Of a stretch of DNA of 64,000 bases, positions 1-9,440 are shown one piece after another. Location of the stretch: assembly GCA_026708115.1 (NCBI GenBank), contig JAPOVL010000043.1, forward strand, positions 144,285 through 208,284, given 5' to 3'. The position numbers and the translations under genes are program-made. The notes under the pieces were generated by a model, which saw only the letters and a program-made list of their open reading frames with translations, was not told the origin of the DNA and searched no databases. The DNA is from Chloroflexota bacterium. GTDB lineage: Bacteria > Chloroflexota > Anaerolineae > Aggregatilineales > Phototrophicaceae. Every line of letters starts with the position of its first letter. Within the stretch, counting starts at the first letter, position 1.

Positions 1-56
1 AAGGCGACTAAGTCGTCCACATCCGTGCCGATATCGGTATCAAATATGATTTTCAC
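1..56 (-). CDS. Inosine/uridine-preferring nucleoside hydrolase, N-terminal fragment
   Basis: Only the first 18 codons are in the window. Read on the minus strand from a GTG at 54-56 they give VKIIFDTDIGTDVDDLVA. The DTDxGxDxDD block is the calcium- and ribose-binding signature at the N-terminus of the nucleoside hydrolase family, which splits the N-glycosidic bond of ribonucleosides. The start is set by an AGAGGA ribosome site 5 nt upstream. The gene lies 63 bp behind the last permease of a CUT1 importer on the same strand, so it is probably the last or near-last gene of that operon. This suggests that the importer brings in nucleosides or ribosides; that is inference. The rest of the gene lies to the left of the window. 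Confidence 0.8.
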   Translation of the reverse strand, partial: MKIIFDTDIGTDVDDLVA

Positions 57-119
57 TGTTTTCCTCTCAGTTGTCAGCGTACATGATCAAGCGAAGCGCG
101 CGCAAAGTTGCTTGCGGCG

Positions 120-986
120 TCAACCCTTTAACCCGGAGCCCAGGATACCGCCGACATAATAGCGCTGGAAGGGCAAGATCAAGAGGACCGGAACCAGCAT
201 CGCCAATGTGGAACTGGCGAACATCTGCTCCCACAAGTTGACCTGCTGTTCGATGCCGATGATGGACACCGCGACCTGCACCACCCGCAATTCCGGATCC
301 GGCGCCACCAGCAGCGGCCAAAAGAAGTTGTTCCATTGGCCCAGGAACAAGATCACCCCGGCGCTGATCAAGGCGGGTTTGGAGATGGGCAAGATGATGC
401 GTGTAAAAACCTGTAGCCACGTCGCGCCATCAACCCGAGGCGCGTCGATCAGGTCCTGCGGGATCTCGGCGAAGAATTGCCGGAATAGAAAGATGATGAT
501 GCCGTTTGCCAGGCCCGGCACGATAAGGCCCTGCCAGGTACTCAGCCAGCCCAAGTCTCTCACCAGCACGAAGGACGGGATGATCGTCAGATCCCCGGGG
601 ATCATAAAGCTGAAGATAACCAGCGCGAACAGGAAATTCTTGGCGCGGAACTTCAAGCGCGCAAAAGCGAAGCCAGACATCGCCCCGACGGCGATCCCAA
701 AGACGACCGTCACCGCGCCCAGGAAAAAGGTGTTCAACAGCGCCCGTCCGAAGTCTTTCTCGAAGATAGCTTGGTAGCCGTCCAAGGTGAAATCGGCCGG
801 GAAGAAGGCCCGCCAGGAAAAGGGCAAGACGTTCTTCCACACCGTCTCGCGCGTGGTAAACGACGACGCGACGATCCAGGATATCGGCAAGATGATCGCA
901 ATCGCGATCGCGATCAACAGGGCATAGAGCAAGATGTAGCGGCGCGCTTTGCGCAAGCGCAGGAGGGTCGTATGATCCCTGTTCAC
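120..986 (-). CDS. CUT1 carbohydrate ABC transporter permease (MalG-like)
   Basis: This 288-residue inner-membrane protein has about six hydrophobic helices, the first at residues 18-42. Near residues 185-205 it has a cytoplasmic EAA-type loop reading DAPRVDGA followed by LPISKPAL, where permeases dock on the ATPase. The C-terminus (RYYVGGILGSGLKG) is typical of MalG-like subunits. The first Ala of the EAA motif is Pro here. The start is a GTG with a weak upstream ribosome site. It is the third gene of a minus-strand operon (binding protein, MalF-like, MalG-like, nucleoside hydrolase). Substrate is unknown; the neighbouring nucleoside hydrolase points to a riboside. Confidence 0.9.
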   Translation of the reverse strand: MNRDHTTLLRLRKARRYILLYALLIAIAIAIILPISWIVASSFTTRETVWKNVLPFSWRAFFPADFTLDGYQAIFEKDFGRALLNTFFLGAVTVVFGIAVGAMSGFAFARLKFRAKNFLFALVIFSFMIPGDLTIIPSFVLVRDLGWLSTWQGLIVPGLANGIIIFLFRQFFAEIPQDLIDAPRVDGATWLQVFTRIILPISKPALISAGVILFLGQWNNFFWPLLVAPDPELRVVQVAVSIIGIEQQVNLWEQMFASSTLAMLVPVLLILPFQRYYVGGILGSGLKG

Positions 987-1049
987 GTCGCACCGCTTGA
1001 ATCAATCGGCAAGTTGCGTTTTCCGCGCACCGCACGCTCCTGATAGCCG

Positions 1050-1931
1050 CTAGTGCCGTGGGCGCAGCACGATAAATTCCACAGCGACGAAGGCGACGAC
1101 TACGATTAGCAAGACAGAAATAATGGCCGACGCGATCCCGATATCGCCATAAACCAGGCCGCGTCGATAGGCTTCGTACATGACTAAATGGGTGGAAAGC
1201 TGCGGTCCGCCGCGCGTGATCAGATAGATCGGCGCGAACAAGGTGAAGTTCACCACCGTGTCCGAAACCAGCACGAAAGCGATGATACGGCGCAGCAGCG
1301 GCAGCTTGATCGATATGAAGGTTCGCAGGCTGCCCGCGCCGTCGACGTGCGCCGACTCCAGGACATCCGAGGAAATCCCCTGCAGCCCGGCCAGAAAAAA
1401 CAGACTCCAGTAGGGCACGCCTATCCAGCTGATGATGCCGATGATCGACCAGAGCGCCTGGCTTGGATGCTGCAAGAATGGCTGGCGCGGCAAACCCAGG
1501 GTGCGGATGATGCCGTTGATCAAGCCGTAATTGGGATCCAGCGCCAAGCCCCAGGCGATGGCCGTCACGTTCATCGAGATGGCGACCGGCACCAGATAGA
1601 TGGCGCGGAACACGGCAATGCCCGGCACACGCTGGTTGATCAATTCCGCCAGCAAGAGCGCCAGGCCGACTTGCAGGGGATTCACCACCAGGCTGAATAC
1701 CATAGTCGTCTTGAAGGAGCCCCACACCACCGGGTCTTCAAAAACCGCGATGAAGTTATTCAGCCCGACGAACTTGCGTGCGCCCGCCAGGCTCAGGGAG
1801 TTGGTGTAAAGCGCTTCTTCAAAGCCGAGGACGATCGGAATGTAGCGGAAGACGATCAACAAGACGATGGCGGGCGCCAAAAACAGAGCCGGCGTCCACC
1901 GTTCCAGGCGCAGCTTGTTCAGCACGGTCAT
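1050..1931 (-). CDS. CUT1 carbohydrate ABC transporter permease (MalF-like)
   Basis: A 293-residue polytopic membrane protein with the binding-protein-dependent transport fold. The first helix is at about residues 15-35 (LFLAPAIVLLIVFRYIPIV). The EAA loop near residues 195-215 reads ESAHVDGAGSLRTF followed by KLPLLRR. It pairs with the MalG-like protein downstream to form the membrane channel. It sits 60 bp after the binding-protein gene and 63 bp before the next permease, so the three are one operon. No ATPase gene is present nearby, so energy must come from a shared ATPase encoded elsewhere, as is common for CUT1 systems. Confidence 0.9.
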   Translation of the reverse strand: MTVLNKLRLERWTPALFLAPAIVLLIVFRYIPIVLGFEEALYTNSLSLAGARKFVGLNNFIAVFEDPVVWGSFKTTMVFSLVVNPLQVGLALLLAELINQRVPGIAVFRAIYLVPVAISMNVTAIAWGLALDPNYGLINGIIRTLGLPRQPFLQHPSQALWSIIGIISWIGVPYWSLFFLAGLQGISSDVLESAHVDGAGSLRTFISIKLPLLRRIIAFVLVSDTVVNFTLFAPIYLITRGGPQLSTHLVMYEAYRRGLVYGDIGIASAIISVLLIVVVAFVAVEFIVLRPRH

Positions 1932-1991
1932 GCTCCGAGCAGCAAGCCGGGGGATAGACGCCCCGGCCTGCCCCTTATCGGGAAGACAAAT

Positions 1992-3266
1992 CTATTCCCG
2001 ATATTTGTCCATTTCGCGCTCGATGCGGCCCGCCGCCTGACCCAGCGTTTCGGCGACATCCGCGCCGTTGCGGATGTCCTCAAATGCGTCGGAGAGAATC
2101 TCTTCATATTCGAGATAGCCCACGGTCAGCGGCCTGGGCGTCACGTACGGCGCTTCGCCCGCAGCCACAACAAATGCCAGGTTGGGGAATTCGGCATTGG
2201 CGGGATCATCGGCAAACTCGGCCAGCATCTCTTCGTGAGCCGGCCACACGCCCCAGACATCAAACCAGATGCGCCCGGCTTCGGGCGAGCTGGCGAAGGC
2301 CACAAAGGCCGCGGCTTCCTCGGTATGTTCGCTATTGGGGTTGACGCCCAGGTGCCAGCTATCGCCCGGCACGGTGACCTCGCCGCCGTCCCAATAGGGG
2401 TGCGGCGCAACGCCCCAGTCGAAGTCAAGCGGATTATTGATGAACTGGTTGATCATCCAGCCGCCGTCGACATAGATGCCCAACTGGCTGTTGCGGAACA
2501 ACTCGCCGGAACTGATGCCGCCCTGTGGCGAGACATTCAAGGTGTTGTGCAGGTCGGAGAACCAGGTGAAGGCCTTGACCCAGTCGTCGGAATCGATGAT
2601 GCCCTCAACCGTCAAGCCGTCGTCGCCCAGCACCGCCGTGGGCAAGCTCTCGGGGATGGGCTGCAATTGATAGATACGGTTGTATTGGCCAAACTGCAGA
2701 CCCCAGACATCGTTGACGCCATCGGCGTCGGCGTCGCTGGCGAGGGCTTGAGCCGCTGCGGTCACTTGCTCCCAGGTCCAGCGCTCATCGGGCGCGGGCG
2801 GCGTGATGCCAGCCGCTTCCATCAGCGCCCCGTTGTAATACATAACCTGGGCGGAATTCCAGATCGGCGGCGCCAGCAGTTGCCCGTTGTAGATGCTAGA
2901 CGTGTGCAGGGCATCCACCCAGCCGTCGATTTGCTCGGCCGGGATGGCGTCGTCCAGCGGCAGCAACCAGCCGCGGAAGCCGTAAGAAGCGACAACCGGC
3001 GCGTCCACGCTGACGATGTCCGGCTCGGAACTGCCCGATCCCAAGCGAATCTGGTTTTGCTGGAAGACTTCGCGGAAGGAGACTTTATCCACGCGAACGG
3101 TGATGTGCGGATTGTATTCTGTGAACCTGGCCGCGACTTCTTCCGCGCCCGGCAAGTCCGTGATCCAACTCAATTCCACTGCGTCCTGGCCGGTGACTGC
3201 GACGGTCGCCAGCAGCAAGATCAACAGCGAGATCACAAAGAGCCTAAGAGGTTTACGAACAAACAT
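1992..3266 (-). CDS. Extracellular solute-binding protein, family 1 (CUT1 importer A)
   Basis: A 424-residue exported protein. Residues 1-27 form a signal peptide (Arg/Lys start, Leu-rich core, cleavage near VTGQ), with no Cys lipobox. The mature part has the features of family 1 sugar-binding proteins: a WITDLPGAEEVAARF start, a mid-region SGELFRNSQLGIYVDGGW block, and a late SPEAGRIWF block. The AAAGGA ribosome site lies 6 nt before the ATG. It captures a ligand outside the membrane for the two permeases downstream. The ligand is unknown, but a nucleoside hydrolase lies in the same operon. Confidence 0.88.
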   Translation of the reverse strand: MFVRKPLRLFVISLLILLLATVAVTGQDAVELSWITDLPGAEEVAARFTEYNPHITVRVDKVSFREVFQQNQIRLGSGSSEPDIVSVDAPVVASYGFRGWLLPLDDAIPAEQIDGWVDALHTSSIYNGQLLAPPIWNSAQVMYYNGALMEAAGITPPAPDERWTWEQVTAAAQALASDADADGVNDVWGLQFGQYNRIYQLQPIPESLPTAVLGDDGLTVEGIIDSDDWVKAFTWFSDLHNTLNVSPQGGISSGELFRNSQLGIYVDGGWMINQFINNPLDFDWGVAPHPYWDGGEVTVPGDSWHLGVNPNSEHTEEAAAFVAFASSPEAGRIWFDVWGVWPAHEEMLAEFADDPANAEFPNLAFVVAAGEAPYVTPRPLTVGYLEYEEILSDAFEDIRNGADVAETLGQAAGRIEREMDKYRE

Positions 3267-3523
3267 TGTTTTTCCTTTCGAGATCTAACATTTGCGATAT
3301 AAAGCGAATGTCGTCGCGCCGCACCTCCTGTTCCATTCCATCATTGGGCATAGTATAGCAACGATGGGCCAAACCCTGCCAAAAGGCAAGTATAGCCGCG
3401 GCCTTTCGCTGAACGATCCAGGAGTCGAAGGCGGAATCCAACGGGCGTCTCACCATAGGCCCTTCTGTTTTCAAGATATATGAGAGTATCGAGATGGATA
3501 GCTTTTGAAGCGATTGCCCTGGC

Positions 3524-4432
3524 TTAACCCGCTCGTCCTCCTTCGTTGAAGTTGCTCTGCCGGTACTGCTTGGGAGACATGCCTATGGCTTTCCTGAATG
3601 CCCGCGAAAAGTAGTACTGATCTTCATAGCCCAACTCCATGCCGACCTGGCTGACGCTGTCCCCGCGAAATGCCAGCAGCGTACAGGCATGCTGCATCTT
3701 GAGTTGGATAAAATAGTCCATCGGCGAGAAGCCGGTCTGCTCTTTGAAAACGCGAATAAAATGCGACTTTGACAAACCCGAGTGCGCAACCATATCGTCC
3801 AGGCACAGTTTCTCGCTGACGTTGTCGTGCAAATAAGAAAGCGTGCGATCAATTCTGCGAAAGTGGCTGCTGCGCAGCAGCGGCGAGAAGGCACGGTTAT
3901 CGAAGAAAAGATGGCCGAGCAAATGATGAAGCGCCTGCGAGGCGTAGATCATGCGCTGCAAGAGGAAATTGGCTACGAAGGCGTCGCGGCAAGCGGCGAA
4001 TAGCGCCTCCAGCGACCCTCTCATATCGGCATCGATTGAGAGTGTGTATGCGCCTTTTTTCAATTGATTGACGTAATAATCGCCAGCCGTTCCCACGAAA
4101 TGGACCCAATGAATCGACCAGGGATCTTCATTCACGGCGCCATAGACGTGGGCCCGGCGCGCGGGGATAATGACGGCCTCGTTCGCGCCCACGTCATGCC
4201 GGACGCCATCCGCCTCCAGCCAGCCCCGCCCTTCGGTACAGACAATCAGAATATGTTCAGGGGCGCCCGACGGGCGTTCGCGGTAATGGTAACGCGCTGA
4301 TGGAAACCAGCCGATGTCGGTCGGCGTCAGCGGGCTCACCAGCGGATGCGAGCGCGCCTTATCCAAAATGGGGCGCGGGACAACATACATGATTTCTCCC
4401 AGGAACCCGTCTTTCAAGCGTATCGCTTGCAT
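3524..4432 (-). CDS. AraC family transcriptional regulator with cupin-like sensor domain
   Basis: About 302 residues. The N-terminal half looks like an AraC-type ligand-binding cupin, with GRGWLEADGVRHDVGANEA then PARRAHVYG, in which sugars usually bind. The C-terminal 100 residues carry two helix-turn-helix motifs (LDDMVAHSGLSKSHFIRVFKEQTG and VSQVGMELGYEDQYYFSRAFRK) and end in the family signature GMSPKQYR. The ATG at 4432 is chosen because AGGAGG lies 8 nt upstream; a longer reading to 4498 has no such site. It is transcribed away from the DUF5107 gene across a 150-bp gap and points at importer A, so it may control either or both. No operator could be read by eye. Confidence 0.9.
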   Translation of the reverse strand: MQAIRLKDGFLGEIMYVVPRPILDKARSHPLVSPLTPTDIGWFPSARYHYRERPSGAPEHILIVCTEGRGWLEADGVRHDVGANEAVIIPARRAHVYGAVNEDPWSIHWVHFVGTAGDYYVNQLKKGAYTLSIDADMRGSLEALFAACRDAFVANFLLQRMIYASQALHHLLGHLFFDNRAFSPLLRSSHFRRIDRTLSYLHDNVSEKLCLDDMVAHSGLSKSHFIRVFKEQTGFSPMDYFIQLKMQHACTLLAFRGDSVSQVGMELGYEDQYYFSRAFRKAIGMSPKQYRQSNFNEGGRAG

Positions 4433-4582
4433 CTGTCCCGCCTCCTGCCTGCCAATGATGCCCACACTATGCCACAGAATGAGAATATAGTCCATCATTC
4501 GAGTTTATAGTCTATTGTGAGCGCCAGCGCCCGCGTGTTACGCTTTTGACAAATACGCGAGTTTTTGTTTTGGAGTCACACC

Positions 4583-7500
4583 TTGTTTTTAGATAGTGTC
4601 GACGTGCAAGTTCGCGTCGAAGACAGAGTCATACCCACCTATGCCCCGGGCGAGCCCGACAAGAACCCGATGTTCCTGGAAAACCGCGTTTACCAGGGCA
4701 GCAGCGGCGTCATCTATCCCCATCCCATCGTCGAAAGCGTTGCCGACCAAAAGGCTGACAAGACGTATACGGCAATCATCCTGGAGAACGAATATCTAGA
4801 GATCATGCTGCTGCCGGAGCTCGGCGGCCGCGTGCAGATGGCGCGAGACAAAACAAATGACTTTCACTTTGTCTACTACAATCGTGTCATCAAACCGGCG
4901 CTGGTCGGTTTGACCGGACCCTGGATTTCCGGCGGCATCGAGTTCAACTGGCCGCAGCATCATCGCCCCAGCACGTATCAGCCAGTGGACTACCGCATTG
5001 ACGAGCGCGCCGACGGCAGCGCGACAGTCTGGTTCAGCGAGATCGAGCGCATGTTCCGCACAAAGGGCATGGTCGGCTTTACCCTCTATCCCGGGCGCGC
5101 CTATCTCGAACTCAGCGTACAACTTTACAACCGCAGTCCCTTTCCACAGACCTTCCTTTGGTGGGCCAATCCCGCAGTACACGCCAACGATGATTATCAG
5201 TCTGTATTCCCGCCCGATGTCAAAGCCGTGATGGACCACGGGAAGCGCGACAGCAGTGATTTTCCCATCGCCACCGGCAGCTACTACAAATACGACTATT
5301 CGCCGGGGACCGATATCTCTCGATACAAGAATATCCCGGTGCCGACATCCTATATGGCCTACCACTCCGACTATGATTTTCTCGGCAGCTACGATCACGG
5401 ACGGCGCGCCGGCATGATGCATGTGGCCAACCACCATTTGGCGCCGGGCAAAAAACAATGGACCTGGGGCAACGGCGACTTTGGCAAAGCCTGGGATCGT
5501 CAGCTAACCGACGAAGACGGGCCCTACGTTGAGTTGATGTGCGGCGCTTTCACCGACAATCAGCCCGATTTCAGTTGGCTGATGCCGGGCGAAGAGAAGC
5601 GCTTCACACAGATATTCATGCCCTACAAGGACATCGGTCCGGCAAAGAACGCTAGCAAGGACGCCGTGATCAGCCTCGACGTTGGCGAAGGCAACGTCAC
5701 GATCGGCGTGTACCTAACTTCGCGCCGTGAAGTTCACGTTATGTTGCGCTCTGGGTCAATGTACCTGTATTCGGAAGAGATGGAACTTTCACCCGAGCAA
5801 CCGTTGATTGAAACGATCCCCCTGCCAGCCGATACGAATCCACGCCAACTAGATCTGTGTGTTTGGGAAGATCATCATGTATTGGTCGACTATGAGCCCG
5901 GGCGAGACAAAGAGTTGCCTGCGTCGAATCCGGCGACTGAGGCGCTGCCGCCAGAGGAAATCGCCTCCAACGACGAGCTTTATCTCAATGGACTTCACCT
6001 GGAGCAATACCGTCACGCCACTTTCGCGCCCGAGCCCTACTATCAGGAAGCGCTTCAGCGAGATCCGCTGGACAGTCGCTGCAATAACGCCATGGGACGG
6101 CTGCTCTTGCGACGCGGGAAATTCGCCGAGGCGGAGGCCTATTTCCAAGCGGCGACCGCCAGTGAGACCCGGCGGAATCCCAACCCCTACGTTGGCGAAG
6201 CCTTCTACAACTTAGGGCTGGCGCTCAAGTTCCAGGGTAAGTCGCAGAAGGCAACTGACGCTTTCTACAAGGCGACCTGGAATGCCGCGTGGTCCAGCGC
6301 AGCCAGTTTCGAGCTGGCGCGCCTGCACTGGAAAGCGAGGAAATTCGGCGACGCGCTGGAACTACTGGAGCGGGCGCTGGCAGCCAACTGGCACAATCAC
6401 AAAGCGCGCCATCTCAAGATCGCCTTCTTGCGCAACCTGGGCCGGCGCGACGAGGCCAAAAAAGAATGTGAATATAGCCTAAGACTCGACCGCATCAATT
6501 ACGGCGCTGCCTTCGAGCGCCATTATCTCCACAGTGACATGGGATTTCGCGAATTGATGCGCGACAATGCGCAGACCTACATGGAAGTCGCTCTCGATTA
6601 TGCTCACGCCGGGCTATGGTCCGAGGCCTCCACGGTGCTGAAAGAGGCGCCGGCCGTTGACCCCATGGTCTTGTATTACCTCGGCTGGTGTGACCAGCAA
6701 TATGAGGGAGGCGAACGGGTTAAGCCGTGGGCTGTGCGGACGTTTCAGAAGGCGGCCGCCATGCCGCCCGACTACTGTTTCCCCAACCGCACCGAATGCA
6801 TTTCGGCGCTGGAAACCGCTATGCGGTTGAATCGTGAGGACGCGCGCGCACCCTTTTATTTAGGAAATTTCTGGTACGCCCATCGCCAGTATGAAGACGC
6901 CATTGACTGCTGGGAAAGGTCACTGTCCCTGGACGCTGACAACCCGACCGCCCACCGCAACCTGGGGCTGGCCCTGATGAACAAGCGCGGCGATAGCCAT
7001 CGCGCGCTGCAGCACTACCAGCGCGCCTTCGCCCTGGACGAATCGGACGCCCGCGTCCTGTTCGAGTTGGATCAACTCTATGCCAAGATCGGTAAGTCGC
7101 CCTCAGAACGGCTGGCATTCCTGCAACAACATCAAGCATGCGTCGATCGGCGCGACGACCTGACCATCGAAATGGCGACCCTGCTCAATCTGTTGGGGCG
7201 TCCGGCTGAGGCGCTGAACATCATCGTGAACCGCGTCTTCCATCCTTGGGAAGGCGGCGAAGGCAAGGTCACCGGCCAGTACGTGACCAGCCTCATTCAG
7301 ATGGCACGTGAACACATTCGACATGACGAATACGACCGCGCCATCGTCTGCCTGACGCGCGCACGCAGCTACCCGCATAATCTGGGCGAGGGCAAGCTGC
7401 TGACCGTGCCGGAGAACGACGTCTTCTATTACCTGGGACTGGCATACGAACTGCGCGGCGATGGGCTGACCGCCCGGCAGTATTACGAAGCCGCCTCCAA

Positions 7501-7900
7501 GGGGTCATTTGAACCGGCCTCGCCGCGATATTACAACGACCAGCCGCCCGAGAGCATCTTCTACCAAGGCTTGGCGCGGGACAAGCTCGGCGAGCATGAT
7601 CTGGCGCGATCGATTTTTGAGCGTCTGATCGACTATGGCAAAGCGCATCTGCATGACGAGGTCACGATGGACTACTTCGCCGTCTCGCTGCCGAACTTCC
7701 TAGTCTTCGAGGACGATCTCACAGAGCGCAACTGCATCCACTGCCTGTATCTGATCGCTTTGGGGCATTTGGGTTTGGGCCATTATGAGAAGGCAGCACT
7801 GAATTTCGACGACATCCTTGTGCGCGATCCCAATCACCTGGGCGCGACACTGTATTGTCAGGTCGACGCGGCAGCTTTTGCCGCAAAAGTGGGCAAGTGA
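4583..7900 (+). CDS. DUF5107 domain protein with C-terminal tetratricopeptide repeats
   Basis: About 1105 residues. The first 400 or so match the DUF5107 type, a galactose-mutarotase-like beta-sandwich fold (ENEYLEIMLLPELGGRVQ near the start, then GGIEFNWPQHHRPST and WWANPAVHANDDYQSVFP). The part from about residue 480 onward is a long TPR array (for example YNLGLALKFQGKSQKATDAF and AHRNLGLALMNKRGDSHRAL). The start is a TTG at 4583, because GGAG lies 7 nt upstream; an earlier in-frame TTG at 4565 lacks one. There is no signal peptide, so it acts in the cytoplasm. The mutarotase-like fold and the operon with a sugar importer suggest a role in processing imported glycans; the exact reaction is unknown. 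Confidence 0.85.
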   Translation: MFLDSVDVQVRVEDRVIPTYAPGEPDKNPMFLENRVYQGSSGVIYPHPIVESVADQKADKTYTAIILENEYLEIMLLPELGGRVQMARDKTNDFHFVYYNRVIKPALVGLTGPWISGGIEFNWPQHHRPSTYQPVDYRIDERADGSATVWFSEIERMFRTKGMVGFTLYPGRAYLELSVQLYNRSPFPQTFLWWANPAVHANDDYQSVFPPDVKAVMDHGKRDSSDFPIATGSYYKYDYSPGTDISRYKNIPVPTSYMAYHSDYDFLGSYDHGRRAGMMHVANHHLAPGKKQWTWGNGDFGKAWDRQLTDEDGPYVELMCGAFTDNQPDFSWLMPGEEKRFTQIFMPYKDIGPAKNASKDAVISLDVGEGNVTIGVYLTSRREVHVMLRSGSMYLYSEEMELSPEQPLIETIPLPADTNPRQLDLCVWEDHHVLVDYEPGRDKELPASNPATEALPPEEIASNDELYLNGLHLEQYRHATFAPEPYYQEALQRDPLDSRCNNAMGRLLLRRGKFAEAEAYFQAATASETRRNPNPYVGEAFYNLGLALKFQGKSQKATDAFYKATWNAAWSSAASFELARLHWKARKFGDALELLERALAANWHNHKARHLKIAFLRNLGRRDEAKKECEYSLRLDRINYGAAFERHYLHSDMGFRELMRDNAQTYMEVALDYAHAGLWSEASTVLKEAPAVDPMVLYYLGWCDQQYEGGERVKPWAVRTFQKAAAMPPDYCFPNRTECISALETAMRLNREDARAPFYLGNFWYAHRQYEDAIDCWERSLSLDADNPTAHRNLGLALMNKRGDSHRALQHYQRAFALDESDARVLFELDQLYAKIGKSPSERLAFLQQHQACVDRRDDLTIEMATLLNLLGRPAEALNIIVNRVFHPWEGGEGKVTGQYVTSLIQMAREHIRHDEYDRAIVCLTRARSYPHNLGEGKLLTVPENDVFYYLGLAYELRGDGLTARQYYEAASKGSFEPASPRYYNDQPPESIFYQGLARDKLGEHDLARSIFERLIDYGKAHLHDEVTMDYFAVSLPNFLVFEDDLTERNCIHCLYLIALGHLGLGHYEKAALNFDDILVRDPNHLGATLYCQVDAAAFAAKVGK

Positions 7901-7970
7901 AGCGGGAGGGGGTACTATTGGAGAAACTAGACTTTTGTCAGACAAGAACCGTTCAATTAGGGAGAGAGAA

Positions 7971-9251
7971 ATGACTAAGCGTTCGTATACTAAGATCCTG
8001 ATTGTCGCCCTGGCAGCCCTGCTAATACTGCCGGGCGCGGCATTGGCGCAAGACAGCACGCCGGTCACGCTCATGCACGGCTGGACCGGCGCCGACAATA
8101 CCGAGATGCTCAACACCGTCTTCGACCGCTTCAATATGGACAATGAAGACGGACTCGTCATTGAGCCGACCGCCCTGCAATGGGATGACCTCTTCACTCA
8201 GCTGACGCTCACCGCCGCCGCTGGCAACCCGCCCGATGTGGTGATGTTCCATAATACGGAAGTCACCGAGTTCGTCAGAAAAGGCGTCTTGCTGCCGGTT
8301 GACGATCTGATGGCCGCGGCCGGCGTCGATCTCACCGGTGTGCCGCAGAACATCATCGAACTGAGTAAAATCGATGGCGAATTCTACTGCCTGCCCGGCG
8401 ACCTGCATCCGATGAACTTGTACTACAACGTCGACCTTGTCGAAGCCGCCGGCCTGGATGCGGACAGCCCGCCCACCACCGGCGAGGAGTTCATGGCTTG
8501 GGCGGAGGCGATGACGATCACCGACGACGACGGCGTGGTGACGCAGTATGGCGTTGACCAGTATACGGGCGGCGCCCTTGGTCGCTGGTTCTTCCATACC
8601 TTGCTCTACCAATTTGGCGGCAGCTGGCTGGGCGAAGATGGCTTGGCGGCTGTCGATAGCGAAGCCGCCCATAGAGCGCTGCAATACATGGTCGAATTGC
8701 AGGACAGCGGGGTTTCGAGCCGGGGTACGGGCTTTGGCGACATCGGCGCTTTTGATGCCGGACGCGCGGGCATGATCATGGTTGGACCCTGGATGGTCAA
8801 TTCTTACGTCACGCGCGGCATGAACTTCGGCTCAGCCGTGATGCCGACCTTCGGCGACGTGCCAGCCACCTGGACCAATACCCACTGCCTGGCGCTGACG
8901 GTGCAGGACAGCGACGAAAACTATCTCAATTCCATGAAGGTCATCAGGTGGTTCCTGGAGAATTACGCCGAACCGGGCATCAAAGTCGGCATCGTGCCGG
9001 TATTGCCGGTGGCGCTGGCGGACCCCTACTGGACCGATCATGACTACGCCCAATACTATGCGCCCTTCGTCGAGTCGCTATCCATCGCCGTAATGGAACC
9101 GGCCATCGAGAAGTACACATCGGTCTTCTCCTTCGGCGGTCAGTCGCCGCTGCTGCGCAATCTCGAGGCGGCTCAGGCGGGCGACAAGACGGTCGAAGAA
9201 GCCTTGGCTGACATGAAAGCGGGCATCGACGAGTTGCTTCTGGACGAGTAA
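7971..9251 (+). CDS. Extracellular solute-binding protein, family 1 (CUT1 importer B)
   Basis: A 426-residue exported binding protein. Residues 1-26 are a signal peptide ending in GAALAQ, again without a lipobox Cys. The mature start TPVTLMHGWTGADN, AAAGNPPDVVMFHN and a late TSVFSFGGQSPLLRNLEAAQAG are typical of family 1 sugar-binding proteins. The ATG at 7971 follows GGAGAG at 7961; the frame is open further upstream but has no ribosome site. It lies 70 bp behind the DUF5107-TPR gene, so that gene, this protein, the two permeases and the DUF4380 gene look like one operon. The gap to its permeases is 189 bp and full of hairpins. Confidence 0.9.
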   Translation: MTKRSYTKILIVALAALLILPGAALAQDSTPVTLMHGWTGADNTEMLNTVFDRFNMDNEDGLVIEPTALQWDDLFTQLTLTAAAGNPPDVVMFHNTEVTEFVRKGVLLPVDDLMAAAGVDLTGVPQNIIELSKIDGEFYCLPGDLHPMNLYYNVDLVEAAGLDADSPPTTGEEFMAWAEAMTITDDDGVVTQYGVDQYTGGALGRWFFHTLLYQFGGSWLGEDGLAAVDSEAAHRALQYMVELQDSGVSSRGTGFGDIGAFDAGRAGMIMVGPWMVNSYVTRGMNFGSAVMPTFGDVPATWTNTHCLALTVQDSDENYLNSMKVIRWFLENYAEPGIKVGIVPVLPVALADPYWTDHDYAQYYAPFVESLSIAVMEPAIEKYTSVFSFGGQSPLLRNLEAAQAGDKTVEEALADMKAGIDELLLDE

Positions 9252-9267
9252 AGCTGTATCGCTATGC

Positions 9268-9413
9268 GGGCGACATGATATGTCGCCCCTACATCAAACT
9301 TTCTCTCAAGGCGAGACATGTAGGGGCGACCAACCTGGTCGCTCGCTAAACACTTAGCTTTTGCGCGGGCGATTTGATAAGCGGCGTAGACACTCGCTGT
9401 CAGTCGCCCCTAC
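9268..9413. repeat. Array of three REP-like palindromes between binding-protein and permease genes
   Basis: Three GC-rich hairpins in 146 bp: GGGCGACAT-gat-ATGTCGCCC at 9268-9288, GGGCGACC-aacct-GGTCGCTC at 9324-9344, and a third at 9367-9413 whose arms GGGCGA and TCGCCC are pushed apart by a 23-bp stretch holding GCGTAGACACT. All carry the CCCCTAC or GTAGGGG tail shared by intergenic hairpins across the window. They lie inside an operon and could form mRNA stem-loops. Confidence 0.85.
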
Positions 9414-9440
9414 AAAACCTCTTAACGGTGAAACTTTTTT

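Noticed and set aside
1188..3302. A 704-codon open frame on the plus strand over importer A
   Set aside because: It is antisense to a permease and a binding-protein gene with clear family motifs. The translation is rich in Arg, Gln, Asp and His without any domain, as expected for the opposite strand of high-GC genes.
4546..4574. Promoter with TTGACA at 4546 for the DUF5107 gene
   Set aside because: A -10 at the right distance would fall at 4569-4574 (TTTTGG), which is a poor match and overlaps the ribosome site.
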